Below are positions 1 through 7,936 of a stretch of DNA of 19,508 nt, piece after piece. This stretch comes from JANWZL01 sp037445185. GTDB taxonomy: Bacteria > Pseudomonadota > Gammaproteobacteria > Burkholderiales > Thiobacillaceae. Under the pieces are notes generated by a model that made no database searches, was not told the origin of the DNA, and saw nothing but the letters and a program-made list of their open reading frames with translations. Location of the stretch: positions 1 through 19,508 of the forward strand of contig JBBIKZ010000039.1 in assembly GCA_037445185.1 (NCBI GenBank). Direction: 5' to 3'. Within the stretch, counting starts at the first letter, position 1; every line of letters begins with the position of its first letter. Made by a program: the position numbers and the translations under genes.

Positions 1-765
1 CACGTAGGCGTCGATGCGCTCGTCGCGGTTGATCGCCGCGGCGATGTCGCGCACCATGTCCTCGACGAATTTGGGGTTGTCGTAGGCGCGTTCGGTGACG
101 TATTTCTCATCCGGACGCTTGAGCAGCCCATAGAGTTCGCAGGAGGCGTTCTCTTCGGCCACGCGCACGATGTCCTCGATCCAGACGAAGGTGTTGGTGC
201 GTACCGTCAGGGTCACATGCGAGCGCTGGTTGTGCGCCCCGTAGTCGGAGATCTTCTTCGAGCAGGGGCACAGGCTCGTGACCGGCACCACGACCTTGAT
301 CGCCTGCCGGTAGTGACCGTCCTTGATCTCGCCGATGAAGGTGACGTCGTAGTCGATGAGGCTTTCCACCCCCGACACCGGCGCCTTCTTGTTGATGAAG
401 TAGGGGAAGCTCATCTCCACATGGCCGGACTGCGCCTCGAGGCGGGCTACCATCTGGCGCAGCATGTCCTCGAAGTTCTCCACCGAGATCTCGCGCTCAT
501 AGCCGTTGAGGATCTCGACGAAGCGCGACATGTGGGTGCCCTTGAAGTGGTGCGGCAGGTACACGTACATGTTGAAGGTGGCCACCGTATGCTGCACCCC
601 GGCGGCCTTGTCGGCGACCCGGATGGGGTGGCGGATGGACTTGATGCCCACCTTGTCGATAGCGATCCGGCGCGAATCCGGGTAACTCTGGACATCGGGC
701 ATGGCTTGCTTGGGCGGGCAGGGGGCCGCGGTCTCGCACACCGCTTCGCATACTTGGCCGGTCAT
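1..765 (-). CDS. folE2: GTP cyclohydrolase FolE2 (GCYH-IB), 3' end outside the window
   Basis: The first 255 codons of a type IB GTP cyclohydrolase I can be read; the C-terminus (probably about 15 residues) lies beyond base 1. The enzyme converts GTP to 7,8-dihydroneopterin triphosphate, the first step of folate synthesis and also the entry to queuosine precursors. Family signatures seen: SLCPCSKKISDYGAHNQRSH (metal-ligand Cys and His region, about residues 173-192), the VAEENASCELYGLLKR segment and DEKYVTERAYDNPKFVEDMVRD. The ATG at 765 has GAGGA 7 nt upstream. It lies 61 nt downstream of dxs on the same strand but appears to have its own promoter at 794-822. In other bacteria folE2 often replaces or backs up zinc-dependent FolE under metal limitation. 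Family assignment is confident. Confidence 0.95.
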   Translation of the reverse strand, partial: MTGQVCEAVCETAAPCPPKQAMPDVQSYPDSRRIAIDKVGIKSIRHPIRVADKAAGVQHTVATFNMYVYLPHHFKGTHMSRFVEILNGYEREISVENFEDMLRQMVARLEAQSGHVEMSFPYFINKKAPVSGVESLIDYDVTFIGEIKDGHYRQAIKVVVPVTSLCPCSKKISDYGAHNQRSHVTLTVRTNTFVWIEDIVRVAEENASCELYGLLKRPDEKYVTERAYDNPKFVEDMVRDIAAAINRDERIDAYV

Positions 766-793
766 GGCGAATTCCTCGTGTTGTGGATGCCCT

Positions 794-822
794 ATGATAA
801 CGGGCGATAATACTTGAGTAAA
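794..822 (-). promoter_or_regulatory. Predicted sigma-70 promoter of folE2
   Basis: On the minus strand TTTACT (817-822) and TATCAT (794-799) are separated by exactly 17 nt, giving 4/6 and 5/6 matches to the sigma-70 hexamers. Transcription would start near 787, about 20 nt before the folE2 ATG. The -35 lies inside the palindrome at 811-833, so a protein bound there should block this promoter. Inferred from sequence only. Confidence 0.55.
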
Positions 823-834
823 CCACTCAAGTAA
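810..834. promoter_or_regulatory. Palindromic operator, IscR type-1-like, between dxs and folE2
   Basis: Perfect 9-bp arms TACTTGAGT and ACTCAAGTA flank the 5-bp centre AAACC (811-833). I count 21 of 25 positions agreeing with the published E. coli IscR type-1 consensus as I remember it. The geometry (TTGAST, 5 bp, ASTCAA) is the same as the strong site upstream of iscR in this window. The mismatches include a symmetric C/G exchange in each half-site, so a related but different regulator is possible. It overlaps the dxs stop codon and the folE2 -35. There is no T tract after the repeat, which argues against a terminator. Confidence 0.5.
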
Positions 835-2683
835 AAAGTTCCGCCCAGGTCTCCCGCACGGCGCGTGCGATGCCGGCGGCATCCAGCCCGCAACGGGCGA
901 GCAGCAGGGCGTGGTCGCCGTGTTCGACGAAGCGGTCGGGCAGCCCCAGGTGCAGGATGGGGCGGGTGAGGCCCAGTCCGGCCAGTGCTTCGGCCACGGC
1001 GCTGCCGGCCCCGCCCATGACCACGTTTTCCTCCAGCGTGACCAGATGTTGATGTGTCAGTGCGAGTTCCCGGATCAGCGCGGTATCGAGGGGCTTGACG
1101 AAACGCATGTCGGCCACGGTGGCATCGAGCGCCTCGGCTGCCGTCAAGGCGGGCCTGACCAGGCTGCCGAAGGCCAGGAACGCCAGTCTCCCCCCCTGGC
1201 GGCGGATGACGCCCTTGCCCAACGGCAGGGGCTCCAGCCCCGGCTCGATCGCGGCGCCCGGCCCGCTGCCGCGCGGGTAACGCACGGCACTGGGGCCGTC
1301 GTGACGGTAGGCGGTGGTGAGCAGCCGGCGGCACTCGTTCTCGTCCGAGGGCGCGGCGATCATCAGGTTGGGCACGCAGCGCAGAAAGGCGAGATCGAAG
1401 GCGCCGGCATGGGTGGGGCCGTCCGCGCCGACCAGGCCGGCACGATCGATGGCCAGCATGACCGGCAGATTCTGCAGGGCGATGTCGTGGATCAACTGGT
1501 CATAGGCGCGCTGCAGGAAGGTCGAGTAGATCGCCACCACCGGCTTGTAGCCCTCGCAGGCGAGCCCGGCGGCGAAGGTCAGGGCGTGCTGCTCGGCGAT
1601 GCCGACATCGAAGTAGCGCTTGGGGTGGCGTTTGGCAAACGCCACCAGACCCGAGCCTTCGCACATGGCGGGGGTGATGCCGATCACCCGCTCGTCCTGA
1701 TCCGCGATGTCGTTGAGCCAGGCGCCGAACACCTCGGTATAGGTGGGGCGTGAGGCCGGTTTCGCGGTGAGGCCGGCGTCCGGCTCGAACTTGCCCACGC
1801 CATGGTAGAGGCAGGGGTTGACCTCGGCCGGGTGGTAACCCTTGCCTTTCTGCGTCACCACGTGCAGGAACTGTGGTCCCTCGAGGGCGCGGATGTTGTG
1901 CAGGGTTTCGATCAGCACATCCAGGTCGTGGCCGTCGATCGGCCCCAGGTAGTTGAAGCCGAACTCCTCGAACAGGGCGCCGGGCGTGACCATGCCCTTG
2001 ACGTGCTCCTCCGCCCGGCGGGCGAGTTCGTGCAAGGGGGGCAGGCTGGATAGCAGCCGCTCGCCCTGACGGCGCATCGCGTTGTAGAAGCGCCCGGAGA
2101 GCAGGCGCGTCAGATAGGTGTGCAAGGCGCCGACGTTGGGCGAGATCGACATCTCGTTGTCGTTGAGGATCACCAGCAGGTTGGCATCGGTGGCGCCGGC
2201 GTTGTTGAGCGCCTCGAAGGCCATGCCGGCGGTCATGGCGCCGTCGCCGATCACCGCCACCACGCGCCGGTCCTCGCCGCGGAGCCTGGCCGCACAGGCC
2301 ATCCCCAGGGCGGCGGAGATCGAAGTGCTGGAGTGGCCGGCGGCGAAGGCGTCATAGGGGCTCTCCTCGCGCTTGGGAAAACCCGACAGCCCGTCGGTCT
2401 GGCGCAGGGTGTACATGCGTTCGCGCCGGCCGGTGAGGATCTTGTGGGCATAGGTCTGATGGCCCACGTCCCAGACGATGCGGTCATGCGGGGTGTCGAA
2501 CACGGTGTGCAGGGCGATGGTCAGTTCCACCACACCCAGGTTCGAGGCCAGGTGACCGCCGGTGCGGGAGACGGAATCGATGATGTAGGCGCGCAGCGCC
2601 TCTGCCAGGGCCTTGCGTTCGGACGGCGTGAGGGACTTGAGATCGGCCGGGGAGGCGATGCGATCGAGCAGGGCAGCGCTCAA
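827..2683 (-). CDS. dxs: 1-deoxy-D-xylulose-5-phosphate synthase
   Basis: This 618-residue thiamine-diphosphate enzyme condenses pyruvate and glyceraldehyde-3-phosphate to DXP, the first committed step of the MEP isoprenoid pathway and a precursor route to thiamine and pyridoxal. Seen: the active-site His in TGGHLAS (H44), the ThDP/Mg motif GDGAMTAGMAFEALNNAG (146-163), the catalytic Glu in GIAEQHA (E364), and the transketolase pyrimidine-binding and C-terminal domains (DRAGLVGADGPTHAGAFDLA). The start is TTG at 2683, overlapping the ispA stop (TTGA); GGAG lies about 8 nt upstream and no nearby in-frame ATG is available, so translation is probably coupled to ispA. Length is normal (about 620). 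It ends inside the folE2 operator palindrome. Confidence 0.97.
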   Translation of the reverse strand: MSAALLDRIASPADLKSLTPSERKALAEALRAYIIDSVSRTGGHLASNLGVVELTIALHTVFDTPHDRIVWDVGHQTYAHKILTGRRERMYTLRQTDGLSGFPKREESPYDAFAAGHSSTSISAALGMACAARLRGEDRRVVAVIGDGAMTAGMAFEALNNAGATDANLLVILNDNEMSISPNVGALHTYLTRLLSGRFYNAMRRQGERLLSSLPPLHELARRAEEHVKGMVTPGALFEEFGFNYLGPIDGHDLDVLIETLHNIRALEGPQFLHVVTQKGKGYHPAEVNPCLYHGVGKFEPDAGLTAKPASRPTYTEVFGAWLNDIADQDERVIGITPAMCEGSGLVAFAKRHPKRYFDVGIAEQHALTFAAGLACEGYKPVVAIYSTFLQRAYDQLIHDIALQNLPVMLAIDRAGLVGADGPTHAGAFDLAFLRCVPNLMIAAPSDENECRRLLTTAYRHDGPSAVRYPRGSGPGAAIEPGLEPLPLGKGVIRRQGGRLAFLAFGSLVRPALTAAEALDATVADMRFVKPLDTALIRELALTHQHLVTLEENVVMGGAGSAVAEALAGLGLTRPILHLGLPDRFVEHGDHALLLARCGLDAAGIARAVRETWAELFT

Positions 2684-3579
2684 AACGACCGCTCCACGAC
2701 GAAACGCGCGATGCCGGCCAGCCGGCTGCCCCGCGCCCCGAAAGGGTCTATGGCCGAGAGGGCCGTCTCGGTCAGTTCGCGGGCATAGTCGCGGGCCTCC
2801 CGCGCCGACATCAGGGTGAGGTAGGTCGCCTTGCCCTGGGCGGCATCCTTACCGGCGGTCTTGCCCAGGGTGGCGGTCTGGCCCTCGGCATCCAGCACGT
2901 CGTCCATCACCTGGAAGGCGAGCCCGATGGCCTTGGCGTAGCGCTCCAGGGCCTCGCGTGCCGCAGGGTCGAGGCGATCGCCGGCCATGGCCCCGAGCAG
3001 GACCGAGGCGCGGATGAGCGCGCCGGTCTTGTGGATGTGCATGAATTCGAGCTCTGCGAGTTCCAGCGTCTTGCCGGTGCTCTCCAGGTCCACCGCCTGG
3101 CCGCCGGCCATGCCGCGGGAGCCGCTCGCGCGGGCGAGCAGGTGCAGCATCTCCAGCTGCACGGCGGCGTCGGGGTGTAGTCCTGACCGGGACAGGATTT
3201 CGAAGGCCAGGCTCTGCAGGGCGTCGCCCACCAGCAGGGCCGTGGCCTCGTCGTATTCGCGGTGGCAGGTCGGCTTGCCCCGGCGCAGGTCGTCGTCGTC
3301 CATGCAGGGCAGGTCGTCGTGCGTGAGGGAATAGACGTGGATCAGCTCGACGGCGCAGGCGGCCGGCTCGATGCGTTCCGGCGCGGTGCCCACCGCCTCG
3401 CCGGCGGCGAAGGCGAGCATGGGCCGTATCCGTTTGCCGCCACCGAGGACGGCGTAGCGCATGGCGGCGTGCAGACGGCCGGGGGCGACTGCAGCGGCGG
3501 GCAGCAGGGCCGCCAGCGCATGCTCCGTGCGCGCCTGCACCGCGCGCGACCAGGCGGCGAAATCAGGGGCCGGCTGCAT
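2680..3579 (-). CDS. ispA: Polyprenyl synthetase: farnesyl diphosphate synthase
   Basis: This 299-residue all-alpha prenyltransferase is expected to make geranyl and then farnesyl diphosphate from DMAPP/IPP, feeding undecaprenyl-phosphate, quinone and other terpenoid synthesis in the cytoplasm. Seen: GGKRIRP (47-53), the first aspartate-rich motif DDLPCMD (88-94), and the second aspartate-rich motif DDVLD (226-230). The short-chain-type DDxxxxD insert and the length match bacterial IspA. The ATG at 3579 overlaps xseB by 17 nt, and the stop overlaps the dxs TTG start, so xseB-ispA-dxs is one translationally coupled operon as in many gammaproteobacteria. The product chain length is inferred from family and context. 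Confidence 0.95.
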   Translation of the reverse strand: MQPAPDFAAWSRAVQARTEHALAALLPAAAVAPGRLHAAMRYAVLGGGKRIRPMLAFAAGEAVGTAPERIEPAACAVELIHVYSLTHDDLPCMDDDDLRRGKPTCHREYDEATALLVGDALQSLAFEILSRSGLHPDAAVQLEMLHLLARASGSRGMAGGQAVDLESTGKTLELAELEFMHIHKTGALIRASVLLGAMAGDRLDPAAREALERYAKAIGLAFQVMDDVLDAEGQTATLGKTAGKDAAQGKATYLTLMSAREARDYARELTETALSAIDPFGARGSRLAGIARFVVERSF

Positions 3580-3838
3580 CTTCGGCGGCCTCCCCAGCGG
3601 TCAGGTCCCTGAGCTCGCCAGCCTCGAGGACGCGGACCTGCTGTTCCGCCTCCTGCAGGACGCGCTGGCAATAGCTCACCAGCGCCATGCCGCGGCGGTA
3701 GTGGGAGAGGGATTTTTCCAGGGAGAGCTGGCCGGACTCCATGTCGGTCACCAGAGCCTCCAGCTCGGACAGGGCGCTTTCGAAGTCCTTCGGCTGGGAA
3801 TCCTGGGGTTCTTGGGGGCGGCCTGCCTTGCCTGCCAT
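3563..3838 (-). CDS. xseB: Exodeoxyribonuclease VII small subunit
   Basis: A 91-residue protein with the XseB core FESALSELEALVTDMESGQ followed by LSLEKSLSHYRRGMALVSYC and QRVLQEAEQQVRVLE, forming the helical hairpin that packs several small subunits against the XseA large subunit. The enzyme degrades single-stranded DNA to short oligonucleotides. I start it at the ATG at 3838 (MAGKAGR): an upstream ATG at 3937 is in frame, but the intervening codons are the tRNA-Arg gene read through, which is a common gene-calling artefact. The Shine-Dalgarno is weak (AGG close to the ATG). It is the first protein gene of the xseB-ispA-dxs operon, 37 nt after the tRNA. Confidence 0.93.
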   Translation of the reverse strand: MAGKAGRPQEPQDSQPKDFESALSELEALVTDMESGQLSLEKSLSHYRRGMALVSYCQRVLQEAEQQVRVLEAGELRDLTAGEAAEDAAGP

Positions 3839-3875
3839 CGCCTGATCGTTTCTGCGCCGGGACTGGGTGAGAGCG

Positions 3876-3952
3876 TGGCGCGCCCGGCAGGATTCGAACC
3901 CACGACCCCCTGGTTCGTAGCCAGGTACTCTATCCAACTGAGCTACGGGCGC
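3876..3952 (-). tRNA. tRNA-Arg (anticodon ACG)
   Basis: A complete 77-nt cloverleaf on the minus strand: acceptor stem GCGCCCG pairing with CGGGCGC, D-arm GCTCAGTTGGATAGAGT, anticodon stem CCTGG/CCAGG with loop CTACGAA (anticodon ACG, presumably read as ICG), T-arm with GTTCGAATC, discriminator G and an encoded CCA. It decodes CGU/CGC/CGA. There is no recognisable terminator in the 37 nt before xseB. Confidence 0.97.
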
Positions 3953-3965
3953 GCTAAAAGATTTG

Positions 3966-3993
3966 ATTATAACGGAAAGCGGCGCACCTGCAA
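3966..3993 (-). promoter_or_regulatory. Promoter of tRNA-Arg (and probably xseB-ispA-dxs)
   Basis: A perfect -10 TATAAT (3966-3971, minus strand) lies 14 nt before the tRNA 5' end. The -35 is poor (TTGCAG at 3988-3993, 16-nt spacer). I see no other promoter between here and xseB, so this is the best candidate for driving the operon as well. Confidence 0.65.
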
Positions 3994-4060
3994 GACGTGC
4001 CAGACGCTGTACGCCAGGACTGTGCTGTTACAAGACGACGCGCCGGCGCTGGCCACGCGC

Positions 4061-4915
4061 CTAATTCAGCGCACTGGCGAGCTTGCGGCGGTATTCCGAC
4101 ACCAGCGGGCTGCTGCCGAGCAGGTTGAAGACCGACAGCATGCTCTTGCGCGCGGCCTCGTCATTCCAGCTGCGATCCATGCGGATCATCTCCAGCAGTT
4201 CATCCATACCCTCGGCGTGCCGGCCGGAGGCGATGAGCAGATTGGCCAGCTCCAGGCGACTGGCCATATCCTTGGGGTCGGCAGCGATGCGGGCGCGCAG
4301 GCCCTGTTCGTCTAGATCCGAGCTGGAGACCCGTAAGAAGGTCAGGCGTGCGAGCAGCCGCTGGGCGCGGTCCTCATTGCGCTTGCCGGGCGAGAGGCTG
4401 TCGAGCAGGCGCTGCGCCTCGTCGCTTTGGCCCAGATCGAGCAGGATTTCCGCCGCGTCCAGGCGCACGTCCTCATCGGCCATGTCCACCTTGGACGCCT
4501 CGGCCAGCGTCTGTAGCGCTGCGGCCAGGTCGCCTGCCGCCTTCTGCTGCGCTGCCTTGCGCCGCAGCTCCTCCGCCGGCGAGGGGATGATGCGATCGAG
4601 GAACTCCCGCACCGCCGACTCCGGGATGGCGCCGGAAAATTCGTCCACGACCTTGCCGTTGACCACCGCCTTCACGCTGGGGATGCCGCGCACACCAAAA
4701 CGGGCGGCCAGCTCCGGGTTCTGGTCGGCGTTCACCTTGGCCAGGACGAACTTGCCCTGATACGCCTCGGCCAGCTTCTCCAGGATGGGCTTCAGCATGC
4801 GGCAGGGCCCGCACCACTCGGCCCAGAAGTCCACCACGACGGGCACCTTTTTCGAGCCCTCGATGACCACCTGCTGGAAATCGTCGCGACCGACGTCGAA
4901 GGAATACTGTCCCAT
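4061..4915 (-). CDS. cnoX: Thioredoxin-domain co-chaperone CnoX (YbbN family)
   Basis: A 284-residue protein: an N-terminal thioredoxin domain (about 1-110) with active site WCGPC (34-38) and the cis-Pro in RGIPS (P79), then a TPR-like helical region (about 115-284). CnoX-type chaperedoxins hold unfolded or oxidised proteins and hand them to GroEL/ES and DnaK. The E. coli protein has lost the resolving CXXC pair, whereas this one keeps both Cys, so thiol-disulfide exchange activity is expected. The ATG at 4915 begins the usual MGxxxFDV N-terminus. A good sigma-70 promoter lies just upstream. No clear terminator follows. Assignment to the YbbN/CnoX family is confident; redox activity is inferred. 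Confidence 0.92.
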   Translation of the reverse strand: MGQYSFDVGRDDFQQVVIEGSKKVPVVVDFWAEWCGPCRMLKPILEKLAEAYQGKFVLAKVNADQNPELAARFGVRGIPSVKAVVNGKVVDEFSGAIPESAVREFLDRIIPSPAEELRRKAAQQKAAGDLAAALQTLAEASKVDMADEDVRLDAAEILLDLGQSDEAQRLLDSLSPGKRNEDRAQRLLARLTFLRVSSSDLDEQGLRARIAADPKDMASRLELANLLIASGRHAEGMDELLEMIRMDRSWNDEAARKSMLSVFNLLGSSPLVSEYRRKLASALN

Positions 4916-4945
4916 GGCTGAACCCGGTTTATCTATCAGAAAACT

Positions 4946-4975
4946 CTTATATGCCCGCAGGGGTCACGATTTCAA
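4946..4975 (-). promoter_or_regulatory. Predicted sigma-70 promoter of cnoX
   Basis: On the minus strand TTGAAA (4970-4975) and TATAAG (4946-4951) are 18 nt apart, each 5/6 to consensus. The start site would be near 4939, leaving a leader of about 24 nt. The 101-nt gap between purB and cnoX holds nothing else I can recognise. Confidence 0.6.
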
Positions 4976-5016
4976 GGCCTGCCTCAGTAGCCGGCCGGCG
5001 TGGTCGATGGCCGTGC

Positions 5017-6393
5017 TCAGGCGCATAGCCGCCGCGCCAGTGCCGCCGCCTTGCCGGTGTAGCCGGCCGGCGTGAGGGCGAGCAGGCGTTGCCGGGCCGC
5101 CTCGGGTATGGCGAGCCCCTGGATGAATGCGCCCAGGGTCTCGCGGGTGATGCCGGTCTTGCCGCGGGTGAGGGCCTTGAGCTGTTCATAGGGGTTTTCC
5201 ACGCCGTAGCGGCGCATGACGGTCTGGATGGGTTCGGCCAGCACCTCCCAATTGGCGTCGAGGTCCTCGGCCAGGCGCTGGGGGTCGGCCTCGAGCTTGC
5301 CCAGACCCCTGAGGCAGCTCTCGTAGCCGATCAGGGCATGCCCGAGGGCGGCGCCCATGTTCCTGAGCACGGTGGAATCGGTGAGATCGCGTTGCAGGCG
5401 GGAGATGGGCAGCTTGTCCGACAGGTGACGCAGCAGGGCGTTGGCGAGCCCCAGGTTGCCCTCCGAGTTCTCGAAGTCGATGGGGTTGACCTTGTGCGGC
5501 ATGGTGGAGGAGCCCACCTCGCCCGCCTTGACCTTTTGCCGGAAATAACCGAGGGAGATGTAGGTCCAGACGTCGCGGTCGAGGTCGATCAGCACGGTGT
5601 TGAGCCGTGCGCAGGCGTCGAACAGCTCGGCCATGTAGTCGTGCGGCTCGATCTGGATGGTGTAGGGGTTGAAGGCGAGGCCCAGCGACTCGACGAAGCG
5701 GCGGGCGAGCGCCTCCCAGTCCACCTCCGGATAGGCGGCTAGATGGGCGTTGTAGTTGCCCACCGCGCCGTTCATCTTGCCTAGGATCTCGACGGCAGCG
5801 AGCCGCGCGCGGGCGCGGTCGAGGCGCCAGACCGCGTTGGCGAGCTCCTTGCCCAGGGTGGTCGGGGTGGCGGGCTGGCCGTGGGTGCGGGCAAGCATGG
5901 GCAGCTCCGCCAGCTCGGCGGCCAGGGCGGCCAGCCGCGCGCGCAGCCGGTCGATGGCCGGCAGCAGCTCCTCGGCGCGGGCGTCGTGCAACATCAGACC
6001 GTGCGCGAGGTTGTTGATGTCCTCGGAGGTGCAGGCGAAATGGATGAACTCCTTGACCCGCGCGACCTCGGCGTTGCCCGCCAGGCGTTCCTTGAGGAAA
6101 TACTCCACCGCCTTGACGTCGTGGTTGGTGCTGCGCTCGATCTCTTTCACCCGCTGGGCATCGGCCGGCGTAAACCCGGACACGAGGTCGTCCAGCTCGG
6201 CCAGGGTGGCGGCGGAGAAAGGCGGCACCTCGGCGATGTCGGGTGCGGCGGCGAGTGCCTCGAGCCAGGCGATCTCCACCCGCACCCGGTAGCGGATGAG
6301 GCCATATTCGCTGAAATAGGGGGCGAGCATTGCGCCGATGCGGCGGTAGCGGCCATCGAGGGGGGAGAGGGCGGTGAGGGAAGACAGATCCAT
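5017..6393 (-). CDS. purB: Adenylosuccinate lyase
   Basis: A 458-residue fumarase/aspartase-superfamily enzyme that cleaves SAICAR to AICAR and adenylosuccinate to AMP, releasing fumarate in both cases. Seen: the gammaproteobacterial N-terminus LTALSPLDGRY, ARTHGQPATPTTLGKE with the catalytic His, and the superfamily signature SSTMPHKVNPIDFENSEGN (about residues 292-310). Start chosen at the ATG at 6393, with GGAG 7 nt upstream and 13 nt after the stop of the preceding HDOD gene; a longer upstream extension of the frame is unlike PurB. It probably shares a transcript with the HDOD gene, recR and ebfC. Confidence 0.97.
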   Translation of the reverse strand: MDLSSLTALSPLDGRYRRIGAMLAPYFSEYGLIRYRVRVEIAWLEALAAAPDIAEVPPFSAATLAELDDLVSGFTPADAQRVKEIERSTNHDVKAVEYFLKERLAGNAEVARVKEFIHFACTSEDINNLAHGLMLHDARAEELLPAIDRLRARLAALAAELAELPMLARTHGQPATPTTLGKELANAVWRLDRARARLAAVEILGKMNGAVGNYNAHLAAYPEVDWEALARRFVESLGLAFNPYTIQIEPHDYMAELFDACARLNTVLIDLDRDVWTYISLGYFRQKVKAGEVGSSTMPHKVNPIDFENSEGNLGLANALLRHLSDKLPISRLQRDLTDSTVLRNMGAALGHALIGYESCLRGLGKLEADPQRLAEDLDANWEVLAEPIQTVMRRYGVENPYEQLKALTRGKTGITRETLGAFIQGLAIPEAARQRLLALTPAGYTGKAAALARRLCA

Positions 6394-6406
6394 GGACAGG
6401 CTCCGG

Positions 6407-7936
6407 TCAGTTGCGGCCAGGGCTACGCATGGCCATGATGAGCTGGTTGCGCAGGGATTTGACGAGGCCCAGGGTTTGCGGCGGGAGCTGCAGGGGGACT
6501 TGGCGCCGATCGGCATAGATCAGGGCCACGCAGCGATTGCCGACGGTGAGGGGCAAAAGCAGGAAGGAGTGGGCGCCGACCAGGCGCCGGTACCAGTCCG
6601 GGATCCGGCCGCGGATGTTGTCGGCACCCGTGTCGCTGATGAGGATGTCCGCCGCCTTGGCGATGGCGGCGTGGAAGACGTCGGGGTTGAAGGCGAGCGG
6701 GACGCGGAAGCCGGTGCGCAGCCTCGCCCAGTCGGCACCATGGCCGATGCGGGCGGCGAGGTGCTGGTTGCCCGCGTCCAGCGTGCAGATGATGACGTTG
6801 TCGAAGCTGCCGGTGCGGTACAGGAGTTCAGCGCCGACCTGGAGGATGAGCCTGGGCGGGGATTGCTCCAGCAGCAGGTTGGTCAGCTCCTGCAGCCCCT
6901 CGATGAGCACGCCATTGACGTCGCCGGCCTGCGGCGGGCTGCCGGTCAGCTCGACCTCGGGCTCCGCCTTTTCGGTAAGCGGCACCGTCGCGGGACGGTA
7001 ATCGAGCAATCGGCGCAGCAGAGGGCTCAAACGGGCATCCGTCTGCAGCAGGGCCACCTCCTGTTCGGCCACCTCGCTGGCCTGATAGATGGCCTCCACC
7101 AGCAGCGGGCCGGGCAGATTGACGCATTTCTCGTAACGCCGGGCGATCTCGGTCACGGCCTTGCCGACCTCTTCGCGGGGGCTGTTCTTCACCGCCTCGT
7201 ATAGCGCCAGGGACAGATTGGCGAGGACCTGATGCCGGTCCGCCGATGCCTTCACCGGACCGTCGGGCAGGGGACGCATGCCCTCGAGGATGCTGGCCGG
7301 CAGTTTCCAGTGCCGGCCCACCGCCTGGCCGATCTCGTCGTAGCTCATGCCCAGCACCCTTCTCGCTGCGCTCTCCTCGCTCAAACCTTGCTCGCGCATC
7401 ACGGCGCTCACCTGCTTGGTGGCCTCGAAAAAATGCAGCCGTGCCATGAGCTTGCCCAGGTTGCGGAACAGGGCGCAGATGGACACCTCCTCCGTGTCCC
7501 GGTATCCCAGCTTGCGCGCCAGCAGCCGCCCGAGGATGCCGCAGTAGAAGCTGTCTATGGTCTCGGCCTTGAGCTCCACGGCCTGGGCGTGGTTATGCAG
7601 GTGCTCGAACAGCATCAGCGACAGGGCGGCATCGCGCACCGTGTCGAAACCCAGGATGATCACAGCGCGCGAGATGGTGCTGATGGGCTGATGGCCGGAG
7701 AAGCCGAACTGGGCGGAGTTCACCAGCCGCAGCAGCTTGTTGGTCAGGGCGACATCCTTCAGGATGACAGCGGTGAGCTGCTCGGCGTGACTGTCCTCGG
7801 CGGCGGTGATGCGGTTGACCTGGCTGACGACGTGTGAAAACGCCGGGAAGTCCTGCGACGCCGACAGCCGTTCCAACAGCCGGACGGTCTCCTGGCTCTC
7901 CTGGTGTGTGCCCTCGCCTGCAGCGGCTGTGCTCAT
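6407..7936 (-). CDS. HDOD-domain signalling protein with C-terminal GAF-like region
   Basis: A 509-residue protein. About residues 18-225 look like an HDOD domain: PAFSHVVSQVNR, ILKDVALTNKLLRLVNSAQF, STISRAVIILGFDTVRDAALS, and ALFRNLGKLMARLHF where a true HD hydrolase would have HDIGKL. The catalytic His-Asp pair is therefore replaced and a binding/scaffold role is likely. About residues 340-505 (LEQSPPRLILQVGAELLYRT to FLLLPLTVGNRCVALIYADRR) resemble a GAF-like sensor. Related proteins act in second-messenger, motility or stress signalling, but the function here is unknown. Its ATG overlaps the recR stop (ATGA), so it is translationally coupled to a recombination gene; the link may be only operon history. 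Confidence 0.8.
   Translation of the reverse strand: MSTAAAGEGTHQESQETVRLLERLSASQDFPAFSHVVSQVNRITAAEDSHAEQLTAVILKDVALTNKLLRLVNSAQFGFSGHQPISTISRAVIILGFDTVRDAALSLMLFEHLHNHAQAVELKAETIDSFYCGILGRLLARKLGYRDTEEVSICALFRNLGKLMARLHFFEATKQVSAVMREQGLSEESAARRVLGMSYDEIGQAVGRHWKLPASILEGMRPLPDGPVKASADRHQVLANLSLALYEAVKNSPREEVGKAVTEIARRYEKCVNLPGPLLVEAIYQASEVAEQEVALLQTDARLSPLLRRLLDYRPATVPLTEKAEPEVELTGSPPQAGDVNGVLIEGLQELTNLLLEQSPPRLILQVGAELLYRTGSFDNVIICTLDAGNQHLAARIGHGADWARLRTGFRVPLAFNPDVFHAAIAKAADILISDTGADNIRGRIPDWYRRLVGAHSFLLLPLTVGNRCVALIYADRRQVPLQLPPQTLGLVKSLRNQLIMAMRSPGRN

Noticed and set aside
811..833. Reading the palindrome after dxs as a rho-independent terminator
   Set aside because: The stem is AT-rich and no T tract follows it on the minus strand; an operator fits better.
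3839..3937. N-terminal extension of xseB beginning at 3937
   Set aside because: The extra codons translate the tRNA-Arg gene, a known artefact; XseB normally begins near MAGKAGR.
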